Of a DNA stretch of 64,000 nucleotides, positions 24,249-32,855 are shown piece by piece. The notes below the pieces were generated by a model. The model saw nothing but the letters and a program-made list of their open reading frames with translations, did no database searches and was not told the origin of the DNA. The position numbers and the translations under genes are program-made. The DNA comes from MPNP01 sp963668325 (GTDB lineage: Bacteria; Pseudomonadota; Alphaproteobacteria; Rhodobacterales; Rhodobacteraceae). The DNA is taken from the NCBI GenBank assembly GCA_963668325.1, contig OY764222.1, forward strand, positions 682,001 through 746,000, in the 5' to 3' direction. Numbering within the stretch: the first letter of the stretch is position 1; each line of letters begins with the position of its first letter.

Positions 24249-26776
24249 TCAATGGTGATGTTGGCCAAAAGATTAAAAAACGCTGGCGGGAGGAGGAACG
24301 CAAGGCTAAGGAGGCCCAGCGTTTCAGGACCCTGTTTGACCGGGTCAAAGAAGTTGGCATTACCGTTAATCTTCTCGCAGAGTCCGGACTGGCCCGCAAC
24401 CGTGCCGAGCGCGATGTCAATATACTTGAAGACAGTATCAATGAGGCGAAGCGGTGCCTCAAGGGTGACGAGTTGGATGCTATGCTGGATCGCTTTTTTG
24501 GCTTGGATCAACTTGATGATGAAAAACGAAAAAAGCAGGCCGATGGCTGCACCATAGCTGCCTTATTATTGATGAATGCCGCCATGCTGCACCAGCGGAT
24601 CGCTGCTGGTGGATGGCTGCATGGTATTTCAGGATTGGATGCAATCAAGAACGCACCGGAGGCAATTGATGCATTTCTTAGCCAGTGGGGTCGCATTACC
24701 CGGCATGATTTTCTGCCAGTGATAGAACCTGCAATCGAAATCATTGAAGAGGTTCGGGATAACGGTCGGAGGGATGGTCTAAATAGAGCCTTGCGCCATA
24801 TCGCTGGCGAAGCAGAACGCATTGCCGAAAGCTATGCCGATCTCGGAGCAGATCATGCTGGTCCCCTGTTCAACCGTGTTATGGGCAACCAGGCATCGGA
24901 CGGAGCTTATTTCTCACGGCCTCCGGCAGCCGATCTAATGGCACGCCTAACACTTGATGCTGTCGGTAAGGATAAGGACTGGACAAAAGATTCGACATGG
25001 AAAGAACACAGGACCGTTGATCTTGCCTGTGGATCGGGCACCCTTATCGCCGCAATGCTCACCGATATGAAGAGGAGAGCTAAAGAGCAGGGGGCAGATA
25101 AACCAAGACTGGCAGAATTACAAAAGCTAGCAGTTGAGGAAGTCATAGCAGGTCTAGATTTCAATCCGGTATCCCTGCAGCTAGCTGCAGCTCAGATGAC
25201 GGCAGGAAACAGCGAAATAGCCTACCGGAAAATGGGGCTTCATCGTATGCCTTACGGTCCTGAGAAAGACGGAGGTGCAGTTGGATCCCTTGAATTGCTT
25301 GGCCAGTCATCAATTGTACCTAGAATCGGGCAATTGGATTTAGGAGAGGAGAATCTGGGCTCAGTGCAGGTACATATGGTGAACGATGATCCCCTGCTTG
25401 AAGATGCCGTTGATGCTGCTAGGAATGTCAGAATTGTTATTATGAATCCACCATTTACCAACAGGACAAAGATGGGAGTGAAATTCCAGAAGGATGTTCA
25501 GCAAAAGATGCGGAAGACGGCTGATGCACTAGAAGACAGGTTGATTGCCACCGACTCAGAGATGAAGGGTTTCAGTGACAGGACCTCAATCGGACCTCTT
25601 TTTGAAGCACTTGGAGATAGGTGTCTAAACCCTAATGAGGGTGTTCTGGCTATGATTAGCCCTACAATTGCCCTAACGGGCACTTCAAAGAAGAGAAAAC
25701 GGAGAATCTTTGCCAAGCGTTTTCATATCCACACTTTACTTACCTGCCACCTCCCCGGACATGTCAATCTTAGTCAGAACACCCTGATCAACGAGAGTAT
25801 AATTATAGCAAAACGTCATGAAGGGCCAACAAAACCACCGACGCGTATTATCAACCTTGATCGCACACCGACCGACGCAACAGAGGTTGCAGAACTTCAC
25901 CACTATCTGTCAGATTGTACAATCGGACTAATACCAAATGGTTGGGGAGAGGTCTCCGAATGGTCGGCTGACCGCATTGAGGACAGCGATTGGTCGGTAG
26001 CAGCCTTCCGTACACCAGATATTGCCTTGGAGGCTTCGCGGATTGCGAATAACGAGAAACTACCTAGTCTTCGTGATCTAAACATGATACCTGCGGCGAC
26101 AGGGCGCACGCTACGTGGTATGTTCAAAAAATCGACTAGTGGTACGCAAGGGAGCTTCCCTATTCTGAAATCCAAGGGTGCTGATGGTCAGAAATTTATA
26201 AATGGTTGGCCAGATGAATACTGGATTCCAAAGGAAGCATTGCTGCCTGTTGTAGATCTATTGGAAGAAAATAATCATATAAAAACTGAAAATCTGTTGA
26301 AGAAAGGAGGTCATTTGTTAATTACTGATGGCCAAAACATCAGTACGGCCCGCCTGACAGCTGTTGCTGGAGAAAGTAAGTTTGTAGGAAACGGTTGGAT
26401 GCCGGTACCAGACATAATGCCGAAACAGGCTATGGCTGCCGCCGTAGCTCTGAATTCGACGATTGGCAGGCTGCAACTCATGAGAAATCCAGGCCGTACA
26501 TTAGCCTTTCCAAACTACAGTGCAGAAGAGGCAGCAAATTTAAGAGTTCCAGATTTAACCGACGAGCGTATTTGTACAATTCTGGCAGAGTGCTGGGATC
26601 AAACCTGCGATATAGAAGTACCACAATTCAAAGATGGTGAATGCGAGGTTCGCCGGCTATGGGACGAAGCAGTCGCCGAGGCTATGGGGTGGGATTTGGA
26701 TTGGCTTTCTGAATTACGACATCAACTGCACGATGAGCCGCATGTGAGAGGGCTAGGGCGCGAACAGTATGGGTGA
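24245..26776 (+). CDS. N6-adenine DNA methyltransferase with specificity region of a split type ISP-like system
   Basis: This 843-residue protein starts with a helical coupler-like region. It then has the methyltransferase motif X/lead NQASDGAYFSRPPAADLMAR, motif I TVDLACGSGTLIAAML and motif IV VRIVIMNPPFTNRTKMGV, typical of gamma-class N6-adenine methylases. The region after about residue 560 (NLDRTPTDATEVAELHHYLS onwards) is likely the target recognition domain. Together with the upstream nuclease-helicase (about 794 residues) the pair has the domain order and total length (about 1640) of single-chain type ISP enzymes such as LlaGI, here divided into two overlapping genes. Unlike the restriction gene it is intact, so modification would continue when restriction is off. 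Confidence 0.85.
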   Translation: MINGDVGQKIKKRWREEERKAKEAQRFRTLFDRVKEVGITVNLLAESGLARNRAERDVNILEDSINEAKRCLKGDELDAMLDRFFGLDQLDDEKRKKQADGCTIAALLLMNAAMLHQRIAAGGWLHGISGLDAIKNAPEAIDAFLSQWGRITRHDFLPVIEPAIEIIEEVRDNGRRDGLNRALRHIAGEAERIAESYADLGADHAGPLFNRVMGNQASDGAYFSRPPAADLMARLTLDAVGKDKDWTKDSTWKEHRTVDLACGSGTLIAAMLTDMKRRAKEQGADKPRLAELQKLAVEEVIAGLDFNPVSLQLAAAQMTAGNSEIAYRKMGLHRMPYGPEKDGGAVGSLELLGQSSIVPRIGQLDLGEENLGSVQVHMVNDDPLLEDAVDAARNVRIVIMNPPFTNRTKMGVKFQKDVQQKMRKTADALEDRLIATDSEMKGFSDRTSIGPLFEALGDRCLNPNEGVLAMISPTIALTGTSKKRKRRIFAKRFHIHTLLTCHLPGHVNLSQNTLINESIIIAKRHEGPTKPPTRIINLDRTPTDATEVAELHHYLSDCTIGLIPNGWGEVSEWSADRIEDSDWSVAAFRTPDIALEASRIANNEKLPSLRDLNMIPAATGRTLRGMFKKSTSGTQGSFPILKSKGADGQKFINGWPDEYWIPKEALLPVVDLLEENNHIKTENLLKKGGHLLITDGQNISTARLTAVAGESKFVGNGWMPVPDIMPKQAMAAAVALNSTIGRLQLMRNPGRTLAFPNYSAEEAANLRVPDLTDERICTILAECWDQTCDIEVPQFKDGECEVRRLWDEAVAEAMGWDLDWLSELRHQLHDEPHVRGLGREQYG

Positions 26777-26786
26777 TTATCTCAAA

Positions 26787-27158
26787 CTACCTACACCATA
26801 ATATCAGGAACCGTTTTATATTTCCCGACCTGATTTGAATGGATATGGGAGTTGGGGGTGTCTCGTGCAAAGGATTACCCGAAGCGCGGTCTAGGGGAAG
26901 GAGGCTTGAGTGAGGGGGAAAGATGCTCCTGTTCAGAAATGACTTTTCTTGCCTTTTTTGTCTGGCTAGATCATACGCAGTTGAACCTTCGATTTTGTAA
27001 TTGTAAATATCCCACCCCTGCACTATTGCGGCTCGGGCCATCTCCGGATTATCTTGGGCAATACCAAGGCACATGATAGCTTTACGCACAAATGCAGGAT
27101 CCTTCCTTTCCAGCATAGAATTGACCTTTGTGGTTTGGCAATTTTGGGCCTCTTTCAA
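26787..27158 (-). CDS. Small hypothetical protein (weak ankyrin-like helix pair)
   Basis: The 123-residue ORF has a plausible helical core at residues 15-70 (KDPAFVRKAIMCLGIAQDN, MARAAIVQGWDIYNY, STAYDLARQKRQEKSF) that vaguely resembles an ankyrin repeat. The C-terminal third looks unconserved and runs over the 27-bp repeat. It may be a truncated gene whose 3' end was replaced when the R-M module arrived. No function is assigned. Confidence 0.35.
   Translation of the reverse strand: MKEAQNCQTTKVNSMLERKDPAFVRKAIMCLGIAQDNPEMARAAIVQGWDIYNYKIEGSTAYDLARQKRQEKSFLNRSIFPPHSSLLPLDRASGNPLHETPPTPISIQIRSGNIKRFLILWCR
26798..26824 (+). repeat. Right 27-bp direct repeat flanking the R-M module
   Basis: ATAATATCAGGAACC(G)TTTTATATTTC, differing in one base from the copy at 21635-21661. 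It lies 21 bases after the methyltransferase stop and overlaps the 3' end of the 26787-27158 minus ORF. Confidence 0.65.
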
Positions 27159-27224
27159 AGCCGCAAACTTAACGTCAACCCGGTACGTTGGGGCAGGCTA
27201 TTTGGTTTGCCAGATGGAGCAATC

Positions 27225-27392
27225 ATGTTGGCAGTTGAAGACTTTAAATCCCGACTAGTCAGAGCACATCACAATATTGAAAAAGCCCAGGATATAAACC
27301 AAGGCATCAAAGATAAACTTCACGAAATTATGGAAAAAAGATGGAACGGGACATTCGCCTCAATTGGAACTTACTTGTCGAAGAAGCTATAA
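27225..27392 (+). CDS. Small helical hypothetical protein upstream of an XRE regulator
   Basis: A 55-residue ORF from the ATG at 27225, with GGAG six bases upstream. The sequence is charged and helical (VEDFKSRLVRAHHNIEKAQD, GIKDKLHEIMEKRWNG). It overlaps the first 52 bases of the XRE gene in another frame. It may be a real short partner or leader gene of the regulator; there is no recognised domain. Confidence 0.3.
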   Translation: MLAVEDFKSRLVRAHHNIEKAQDINQGIKDKLHEIMEKRWNGTFASIGTYLSKKL

Positions 27393-27547
27393 AGCGTCGT
27401 AAGGAACAAAAAATCTCCCAAAGACACTTGGCTGCCATTGCCGATGTCAGCCAGCCAACAGTCTCACGCTTTGAACTCAGGCGTAAGGATATCCAACTCT
27501 CCAGTGCTTTCAAGATTCTGGAAACTCTGGGGTTATTGAGCAAATAG
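27341..27547 (+). CDS. XRE/HipB-type HTH transcriptional regulator
   Basis: A 68-residue single-domain helix-turn-helix protein. The HTH_3 core is EEAIKRRKEQKISQRHLAAI, ADVSQPTVSRFELRRKD and IQLSSAFKILETLGLL, as in HipB and other antitoxin regulators. It lies 101 bases upstream of the two-gene operon at 27649-29015, same strand, and may control it. Confidence 0.75.
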   Translation: MERDIRLNWNLLVEEAIKRRKEQKISQRHLAAIADVSQPTVSRFELRRKDIQLSSAFKILETLGLLSK

Positions 27548-27648
27548 CCAAAGGTGAATTATTTTCTTGGCTGAAGGACAAGTGGAATAATTCTTGCCTA
27601 ATCAAGAACAGCCAATTATATTATAAACTGATGAAAGGACACTAGGAA

Positions 27649-28305
27649 ATGCCCCAAGTGATAACAGACAAAATACTAATTGACAAATGCCAGAATAAAA
27701 GCATGTCTGAATTTAACTATTTGCGAGGCCCGTCCGCTTCCCGAAACCTAGTCGATAAGAAAGGCACAAAAAGATGCTCATCAATTATTGAAGAGCTGTT
27801 CCCAGAGTGGGTCCAGCCGGTACTGATCCCCCCGACAACACCCCGCCAATATCTTTCCTTTCTCCAAGCTCTCAATCTGCGGCTGCCCGACGAGTTGACT
27901 GGGGACTGGCATTTTATGATGTGCTTCTATTGCCCAGCAGACAGACCTCCGGTCAAAATCCAATTGGCAGGCGAAGGAGCTGCGGTGGATACAATACCTT
28001 CCCTCGGTTCACGTGGCATCCGGAACATGGCTGATGAGCTAGTTAACCAGCAAATACTGGACAACAACAGTACACCGGTCTGGGTTGCTAATCATGCCCG
28101 GGCCATCGCCGATCTCGCCATGGGTGTGGTTGGTTGTTCCCGACAGCCCTACATCGTAACAGTTAATGAAATAAACCAGTGGCTTGATACTAGGGAACAG
28201 GTGGATGAATTGGTCCACGTCTATCTGGAACCTCTTCGACAACAGAAGGAGGGTGCGGATCTGGCTCTTTATGACGAATGGCTGCAAACAATCCACTACC
28301 ATTAA
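27649..28305 (+). CDS. Hypothetical protein, probable partner of the downstream nucleotidyltransferase
   Basis: A 218-residue protein with no domain I recognise. Visible features: an N-terminal disordered stretch, TTPRQYLSFLQALNLRLPDE, a C-terminal helical block (VNEINQWLDTREQVDELVHV, EPLRQQKEGADLALYDEWL). The start ATG has AGGACA upstream. Its 3' end overlaps the nucleotidyltransferase start by 28 bases, the coupling usual for antitoxin-toxin pairs. It is a candidate antitoxin unrelated in sequence to AbiEi. Confidence 0.5.
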   Translation: MPQVITDKILIDKCQNKSMSEFNYLRGPSASRNLVDKKGTKRCSSIIEELFPEWVQPVLIPPTTPRQYLSFLQALNLRLPDELTGDWHFMMCFYCPADRPPVKIQLAGEGAAVDTIPSLGSRGIRNMADELVNQQILDNNSTPVWVANHARAIADLAMGVVGCSRQPYIVTVNEINQWLDTREQVDELVHVYLEPLRQQKEGADLALYDEWLQTIHYH

Positions 28306-29015
28306 CTGATCCCCAACGCCGCCATCAGCATGTCATGTACCATGTTGTCATGTTCATGCAGGACACACCGTATATTCTTAAAGGGGGTACGGCCCTGTTG
28401 CTGACACGTGGCTTACCCCGCCATTCCACGGATCTTGATTTCGATTCCGGCAAGAAGATTAACATAAGGACTCGCATAGAACTGGGTCTTGCTACGGCTG
28501 GTATGGAACTCCAGTTACTTACGGTCCCCAAGGACACTAATACTGTTCAGCGGTTCAAAGTTCACTATCAGGATATTCTAACTGGTATAAGGAGCATATT
28601 AAAGGTTGAAACCAGTTTTCGAGCCCAGCCGTCAGTTGATCTTGTTGAAACTGTGAATGGTATCAGGACTTACAAAATTGAACATATGATCGAACAAAAG
28701 ATTGCTGCCATGCAGAACCGAACACAAGCTCGTGATCTCTATGATCTGGAATATCTGGCAACAGAGTATGGTTTCCATTGTACGCCAAAACAGATTCAGA
28801 AAATCAGTACTCTCATTGCCGATCTTGATGGTCTTGCCGAACGCTACGATGTCCCGTTTGCAAATGATCCGATCCTTGCAGGGCATGCTCAGGTCGAAGG
28901 GGTGATATTGAAACTCCAGGAAGCCATTGATGGTCTGCAGGAACGGTTGACAAAAAATGGCAAGAAAAACACGAAACCCAACCCAGAGCCTTCATCATCT
29001 CCTTCACCTTTCTGA
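28278..29015 (+). CDS. AbiEii/AbiGii-like nucleotidyltransferase (putative toxin)
   Basis: This 245-residue protein has the family block YILKGGTALLLTRGLPRHST then DLDFDSGKKI (GG and DxD), followed by KVETSFRAQPS, the KIEHMIEQKIAAMQNRTQAR and DLYDLEYLA segment. A basic, Pro-rich tail (KNGKKNTKPNPEPSSSPSPF) closes it. It is only distantly related to the two AbiEii copies in the left block and has a different partner. The overlap with the upstream gene suggests a separate toxin-antitoxin or abortive-infection unit within the island. Confidence 0.75.
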   Translation: MAANNPLPLTDPQRRHQHVMYHVVMFMQDTPYILKGGTALLLTRGLPRHSTDLDFDSGKKINIRTRIELGLATAGMELQLLTVPKDTNTVQRFKVHYQDILTGIRSILKVETSFRAQPSVDLVETVNGIRTYKIEHMIEQKIAAMQNRTQARDLYDLEYLATEYGFHCTPKQIQKISTLIADLDGLAERYDVPFANDPILAGHAQVEGVILKLQEAIDGLQERLTKNGKKNTKPNPEPSSSPSPF

Positions 29016-29270
29016 ATTACCGAATAAGCCTTGTGGGTTCCAAGCCCTTGACTAAGTGATTTTCGAATCCATTTGTAGACGTGCCAAGAGAACCCACATA
29101 CACCCCCTTCAGGTCAAAGGAGAGCAGTATGAATGAAATTTCCAAAGTTTCTAATAAGGATATTCTTGTATTCCTGAAGGATTGCCAATGGGAGTTCAGA
29201 ATTTCCCTGATAAGCAACCAAAAAAAATATTGAGGAACCCTTATTCCCCAAGTTTTGGTTGAGTGTGTGC
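29016..29270. other. Intergenic gap between convergent genes
   Basis: 255 bases between the nucleotidyltransferase stop and the MBL-fold gene stop. An inverted repeat (TGTGGGTTC at about 29031 and GAACCCACA at about 29091) has a loop of some 50 bases. It is not a clear terminator. No ORF is convincing. Confidence 0.35.
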
Positions 29271-29951
29271 TCAAACATAATCCAATACGAGTGCACGTGT
29301 TTCCTTTGGTAAATCTTCCTTATGCAAGACTGCTGAGCAGCCACAGGCAAAATCGACCACATCATTGGAAAAGTATTTCAGAAACTCCGTAATAAAGAAC
29401 ATCTCCTGGGGCTTGTAACACAATGTACGAAAATGCATTGGTATAACTAACTTAGGGCTAACCATGTTCACTACTCGTGACAATTCTTCGAGTGAAATAA
29501 CCGGAAAACCTCCTGCATGACTAAGTAGAACATCGACACTTTTGAAAAAATCTATTTGTTCGTCCGAAAAATTATTTCCCATGTCTCCCATGTGCCCAAT
29601 AGAGATGTCATCAACTGTAAATTTGTACATGGCATTCTGATCTGGATTACCACTTGGATGAAGGTCATGTTCCATGGCTTCAATCGTAGCGAAGGAAATT
29701 CCATGGGATTCAGTGGTACCACCATTTAGGGAAACCTCAAGAGCATCTATTACCTCGGCATTTTCCTTTTTAGGAACAAGATGGTCATTGTCATGAAAAT
29801 CATCGTTGCTACTTGATTTGATCACTATATCTGCATGAGTGCCAAATGGTTTGAAGCCTGAGGTTTCGGGGTCATATGGGTCTGTGTATATTATTGTACC
29901 GTGGTTACTTTCGATCTTGAAACACGCTTGACCATACCAGGTGATTTTCAT
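29271..29951 (-). CDS. MBL-fold (UPF0173-like) metallohydrolase with altered metal motif
   Basis: Start at the ATG at 29951 (MKITWYGQACFKIES), preceded by GGAGG. About 226 residues follow UPF0173-type beta-lactamase-fold proteins: IIYTDPYDP, a DIVIKSSSNDDFHDNDHL segment where the usual THxHxDH lies, GISFATIEAMEHD, ISIGHMGDMG, VLLSHAGGFPVIS and PKLVIPMHFRT near the end. The first His residues of the metal motif appear replaced (SSNDDFHD) while later metal ligands (GHMGD, PMHF) remain. It may bind one metal only or have another activity. It stands alone and is transcribed towards the upstream operon. Confidence 0.75.
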   Translation of the reverse strand: MKITWYGQACFKIESNHGTIIYTDPYDPETSGFKPFGTHADIVIKSSSNDDFHDNDHLVPKKENAEVIDALEVSLNGGTTESHGISFATIEAMEHDLHPSGNPDQNAMYKFTVDDISIGHMGDMGNNFSDEQIDFFKSVDVLLSHAGGFPVISLEELSRVVNMVSPKLVIPMHFRTLCYKPQEMFFITEFLKYFSNDVVDFACGCSAVLHKEDLPKETRALVLDYV

Positions 29952-30277
29952 CCTTCCCTCCATTATCTTATTTTTAAACCCATTGGTTCAGATAAGCCTT
30001 CTTAAAACTGTTTATTAATCAAACCTGAAAAAACCAGTAAGATTCTTTCAACAATACCTTGGGTTACTTTAGTATCATATGTCTCTCCGGGCTATCAACA
30101 ATATCCTGGTTTGGTTCATAATAACCGTTGGACATAAAAGTCGGGCAATGCTAAACAACAAACCAAGCAGGCATATAAATATATATCGGCTGTTTGATGA
30201 ATTATTTTCGGGGAACCGAATAAATGTAAAAATCTAACCTTGGGTTTAGCAAGTACAGAGAAAAGGATACATGTCAC
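29952..30277. other. Divergent intergenic region
   Basis: About 325 AT-rich bases between the divergent MBL-fold gene and the DNA methyltransferase gene. It should hold both promoters, but I cannot point to convincing -35/-10 pairs. No ORF or RNA is recognised. Confidence 0.4.
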
Positions 30278-31045
30278 ATGGCAGCAGTCAAAGAGGATAC
30301 CCTAGTACCTCTATTTGATCTTGAAAATCCAAAAGGAAAATCACCAGAATCCGTTTTTTCTACAGTTAGGGACATTGCTACTCCTGAGGTGCAGATACCT
30401 AGTTCAATTAAACCCAATTCACGGATAAAATCTGATGGTTTGACCCTGATGCGGGAACTTCCTTCCAATGGATTTCCAATTGTTTTCTTTGATCCGCAAT
30501 ATCGAGGCGTTCTAGATCGTTTAAAGTACGGCAACGAGGGTAAATCCAGAACGAAAGCGAGAAGTCAGCTCAGCCAGATGTCCGAGGAGGTGATAAATTC
30601 CTTCATCAATGAAATCGACCGTATTCTCTTGCCAAGTGGTCATATGTTTTTATGGATGGACAAATTTCATCTTTGTTCTGGTTTTCAGGACTGGATCAAG
30701 GAATCTTCCCTTGATGTTGTTGATTTGCTTACCTGGAACAAGGGTCGGATTGGTATGGGATACAGAACAAGAAGAATGAGTGAATACCTTATTATCGCTC
30801 AAAAAAATCCTAAAAGGGCCAAAGGTATCTGGAAACTCAGAAATATCCCTGATGTCTGGGAGGAGAAGGTGCCCAGAAATGGGGTTCATATCCACAGAAA
30901 GCCAGTTAAACTGCAAGAAACTCTAATCACGGCCGTATCCAACCCGGGAGATTATATTGTAGACCCCGCTGCAGGAAGTTTTTCCGTGCTGGAAGCATGT
31001 CGGGAATCGGGTAGAAATTTTATTGGCTGTGATATTGAAGGTTGA
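30278..31045 (+). CDS. Orphan DNA methyltransferase (N6/N4 family)
   Basis: This 255-residue protein begins with a variable 55-residue segment. It then has the catalytic motif IVFFDPQYRGVLDRLKYGNE (DPQY in place of the usual DPPY), GHMFLWMDKFHLC, LLTWNKGRIGMGYRTRRMSE, HIHRKPVKLQETLI and the AdoMet motif IVDPAAGSFSVLEACRESGR then FIGCDI. The order, catalytic motif before the AdoMet motif, is that of beta-class methylases. No restriction partner is adjacent, so it may be regulatory or a solitary defence-evasion enzyme. Confidence 0.8.
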   Translation: MAAVKEDTLVPLFDLENPKGKSPESVFSTVRDIATPEVQIPSSIKPNSRIKSDGLTLMRELPSNGFPIVFFDPQYRGVLDRLKYGNEGKSRTKARSQLSQMSEEVINSFINEIDRILLPSGHMFLWMDKFHLCSGFQDWIKESSLDVVDLLTWNKGRIGMGYRTRRMSEYLIIAQKNPKRAKGIWKLRNIPDVWEEKVPRNGVHIHRKPVKLQETLITAVSNPGDYIVDPAAGSFSVLEACRESGRNFIGCDIEG

Positions 31046-31105
31046 TGGGGTTACACACCATTTGTAGGGCTCTTGCCCTTCAACGATAATCTTTCTTGCC
31101 AAGCC

Positions 31106-32785
31106 ATGAATTTGACTGCCAAACCTCTTTCCAGGAAAAATTTGCCTCATGGAGGAATCATCCTAGTCAATCAGTTAATTCGTGAGAACGTTACGCGAGT
31201 ATTTTCTGTACCAGGCGAAAGTTTCCTGAATGTCCTTGATGGTTTGTATCACTCTACCATCCAGAACATTGTTTGCCGCAATGAAGGTGGTGCCAGCTTT
31301 ATGGCCGAAGCATATGGCAAACTTACCGGCAACCCGGGCGTAGCTTTTGTTACCAGAGGTCCAGGAGCTTCCAATGCCTCTGGGGGAATTCATACTGCCA
31401 AACAGGATTCCACCCCAATGGTACTATTTATCGGGCAGGTCAGATCAAATCATCGGGGTAGAGAAGCTTTTCAGGAATTAGATTACCATCAATTTTTTGG
31501 CAGCCAATGCAAATGGGTCCACGAAATAAAGTCCGCGGATGAAATCCCAGCAGTTGTAGCCAAAGCTTTTTCTATTGCCAGGTCAGGTAGGCCAGGTCCT
31601 GTGGCAATCTCGCTGCCAGAAGATATTCTGGATCAAAAATCCGATGTTGAAACTCAAATACCAATCCAGATACCAATATCCCCTCCAGATCAAACTCAGC
31701 TTGAAAAACTGGTTGCTTGTCTGGAGACTTCCTCTCGCCCTCTGATAGTGGCAGGGGGTTCAATTTGGTCCCAAAGATGCAATCAATTACTCGAGGAATT
31801 TTCGCAAAAGACGGGTATCCCGGTTGCAACAACATTTCGCCGGCAAGACAGAATAAATAACCAGCATCCGAATTATGCCGGCGATCTGACAGTTGGCATG
31901 AATCCAAAACTGGCCGAAATTGTGGAGGAGTGTGACCTGTTATTGCTTTTGGGAACTAGGTTTGGTGATATCCCCTCCAGTGGATTTAGCATCCCGTCCA
32001 TGCATAAAGAGGATAGGACAATTATCCATATCTATCCCTCAAGTGAAGAATTTGGCAAAAACCTTCCGACCAATCTATCAATTTGTTGTAAGCCTGAAAA
32101 CCTCCTTGCTGAACTATCCTCGATATCTTTGCACATGCAAAACGATCTGTCAAAGTGGACGGAAAAATGCCAGTCCTCCTATCAGGAATGGATTAAAGTC
32201 AAAGAGGTGCCCGGCAAGGTTAAGTTCCCTGAAGTAGTATCCTGGCTATCAGCAAATCTGTCTGCAGAAACAATCATTACCAATGGTGCTGGTAATTACG
32301 CAGCTTTTATGCACAGATATTATCAACCCAAGAGGTTTGGAACACAGATCGGTTCAACTTCAGGTTCCATGGGATACGGCTTGCCTGCGGCCATTTCTGC
32401 CAAGTTGGAATTCCCAGACCGTACAGTGGTATGTTTGGCCGGGGATGGATGCTTGCAGATGACCATAAACGAAATGTCAACGGTTTCACAATATGGCTTA
32501 AACGTGATTGTACTGGTTGCCAACAATGGCGTGTTTGGAACTATCCGAATGCATCAGGAAAGATCCTTCCCTCACCGAGTTTCCGGAACCGACTTATTCA
32601 ATCCTGATTACAAGCAACTGGCAAAGGCTTATGGCTGGCACGGTGAATGTATTACTGAAACTCCACAATTTCCAGCTGCTTTCGAACGGTCATTGTGCTC
32701 CGATAAACCCTCACTTATCGAACTTAAGCTTGATCCAGAGGCTATTTCGCCAAGTGAAACCATTTCGAGCCTGCGGAACAAATAA
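31106..32785 (+). CDS. Thiamine-diphosphate-dependent enzyme (acetolactate synthase-like)
   Basis: About 559 residues from ATG 31106 (a TTG 33 bases earlier is possible). The three ThDP-enzyme domains are visible: N-terminal PYR domain with VFSVPGESFLNVLDGL, VCRNEGGASFMAEAYGKLTG (conserved Glu) and TRGPGASNASGGIHTA; a central domain starting RPLIVAGGSIWS; and a C-terminal PP domain with AGDGCLQMTINEMSTVSQYG and VLVANNGVFGTIRMHQE (GDG...NN motif). Such proteins are often annotated as large-subunit acetolactate synthase, but without a regulatory subunit nearby a catabolic or decarboxylase role is as likely. It starts 60 bases after the methyltransferase. Confidence 0.85.
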   Translation: MNLTAKPLSRKNLPHGGIILVNQLIRENVTRVFSVPGESFLNVLDGLYHSTIQNIVCRNEGGASFMAEAYGKLTGNPGVAFVTRGPGASNASGGIHTAKQDSTPMVLFIGQVRSNHRGREAFQELDYHQFFGSQCKWVHEIKSADEIPAVVAKAFSIARSGRPGPVAISLPEDILDQKSDVETQIPIQIPISPPDQTQLEKLVACLETSSRPLIVAGGSIWSQRCNQLLEEFSQKTGIPVATTFRRQDRINNQHPNYAGDLTVGMNPKLAEIVEECDLLLLLGTRFGDIPSSGFSIPSMHKEDRTIIHIYPSSEEFGKNLPTNLSICCKPENLLAELSSISLHMQNDLSKWTEKCQSSYQEWIKVKEVPGKVKFPEVVSWLSANLSAETIITNGAGNYAAFMHRYYQPKRFGTQIGSTSGSMGYGLPAAISAKLEFPDRTVVCLAGDGCLQMTINEMSTVSQYGLNVIVLVANNGVFGTIRMHQERSFPHRVSGTDLFNPDYKQLAKAYGWHGECITETPQFPAAFERSLCSDKPSLIELKLDPEAISPSETISSLRNK

Positions 32786-32855
32786 TTGTATTGTTTTGAA
32801 ACCGACAAAAATTGTTCTTATGGATGAATCTCCATCTCTATTAAAAGGAATAATC

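Noticed and set aside
32508..32855. Long 5' extension of the lytic transglycosylase ORF
   Set aside because: It overlaps the ThDP enzyme gene and hides the signal peptide; ATG 32856 has a ribosome-binding site and gives a normal signal sequence.
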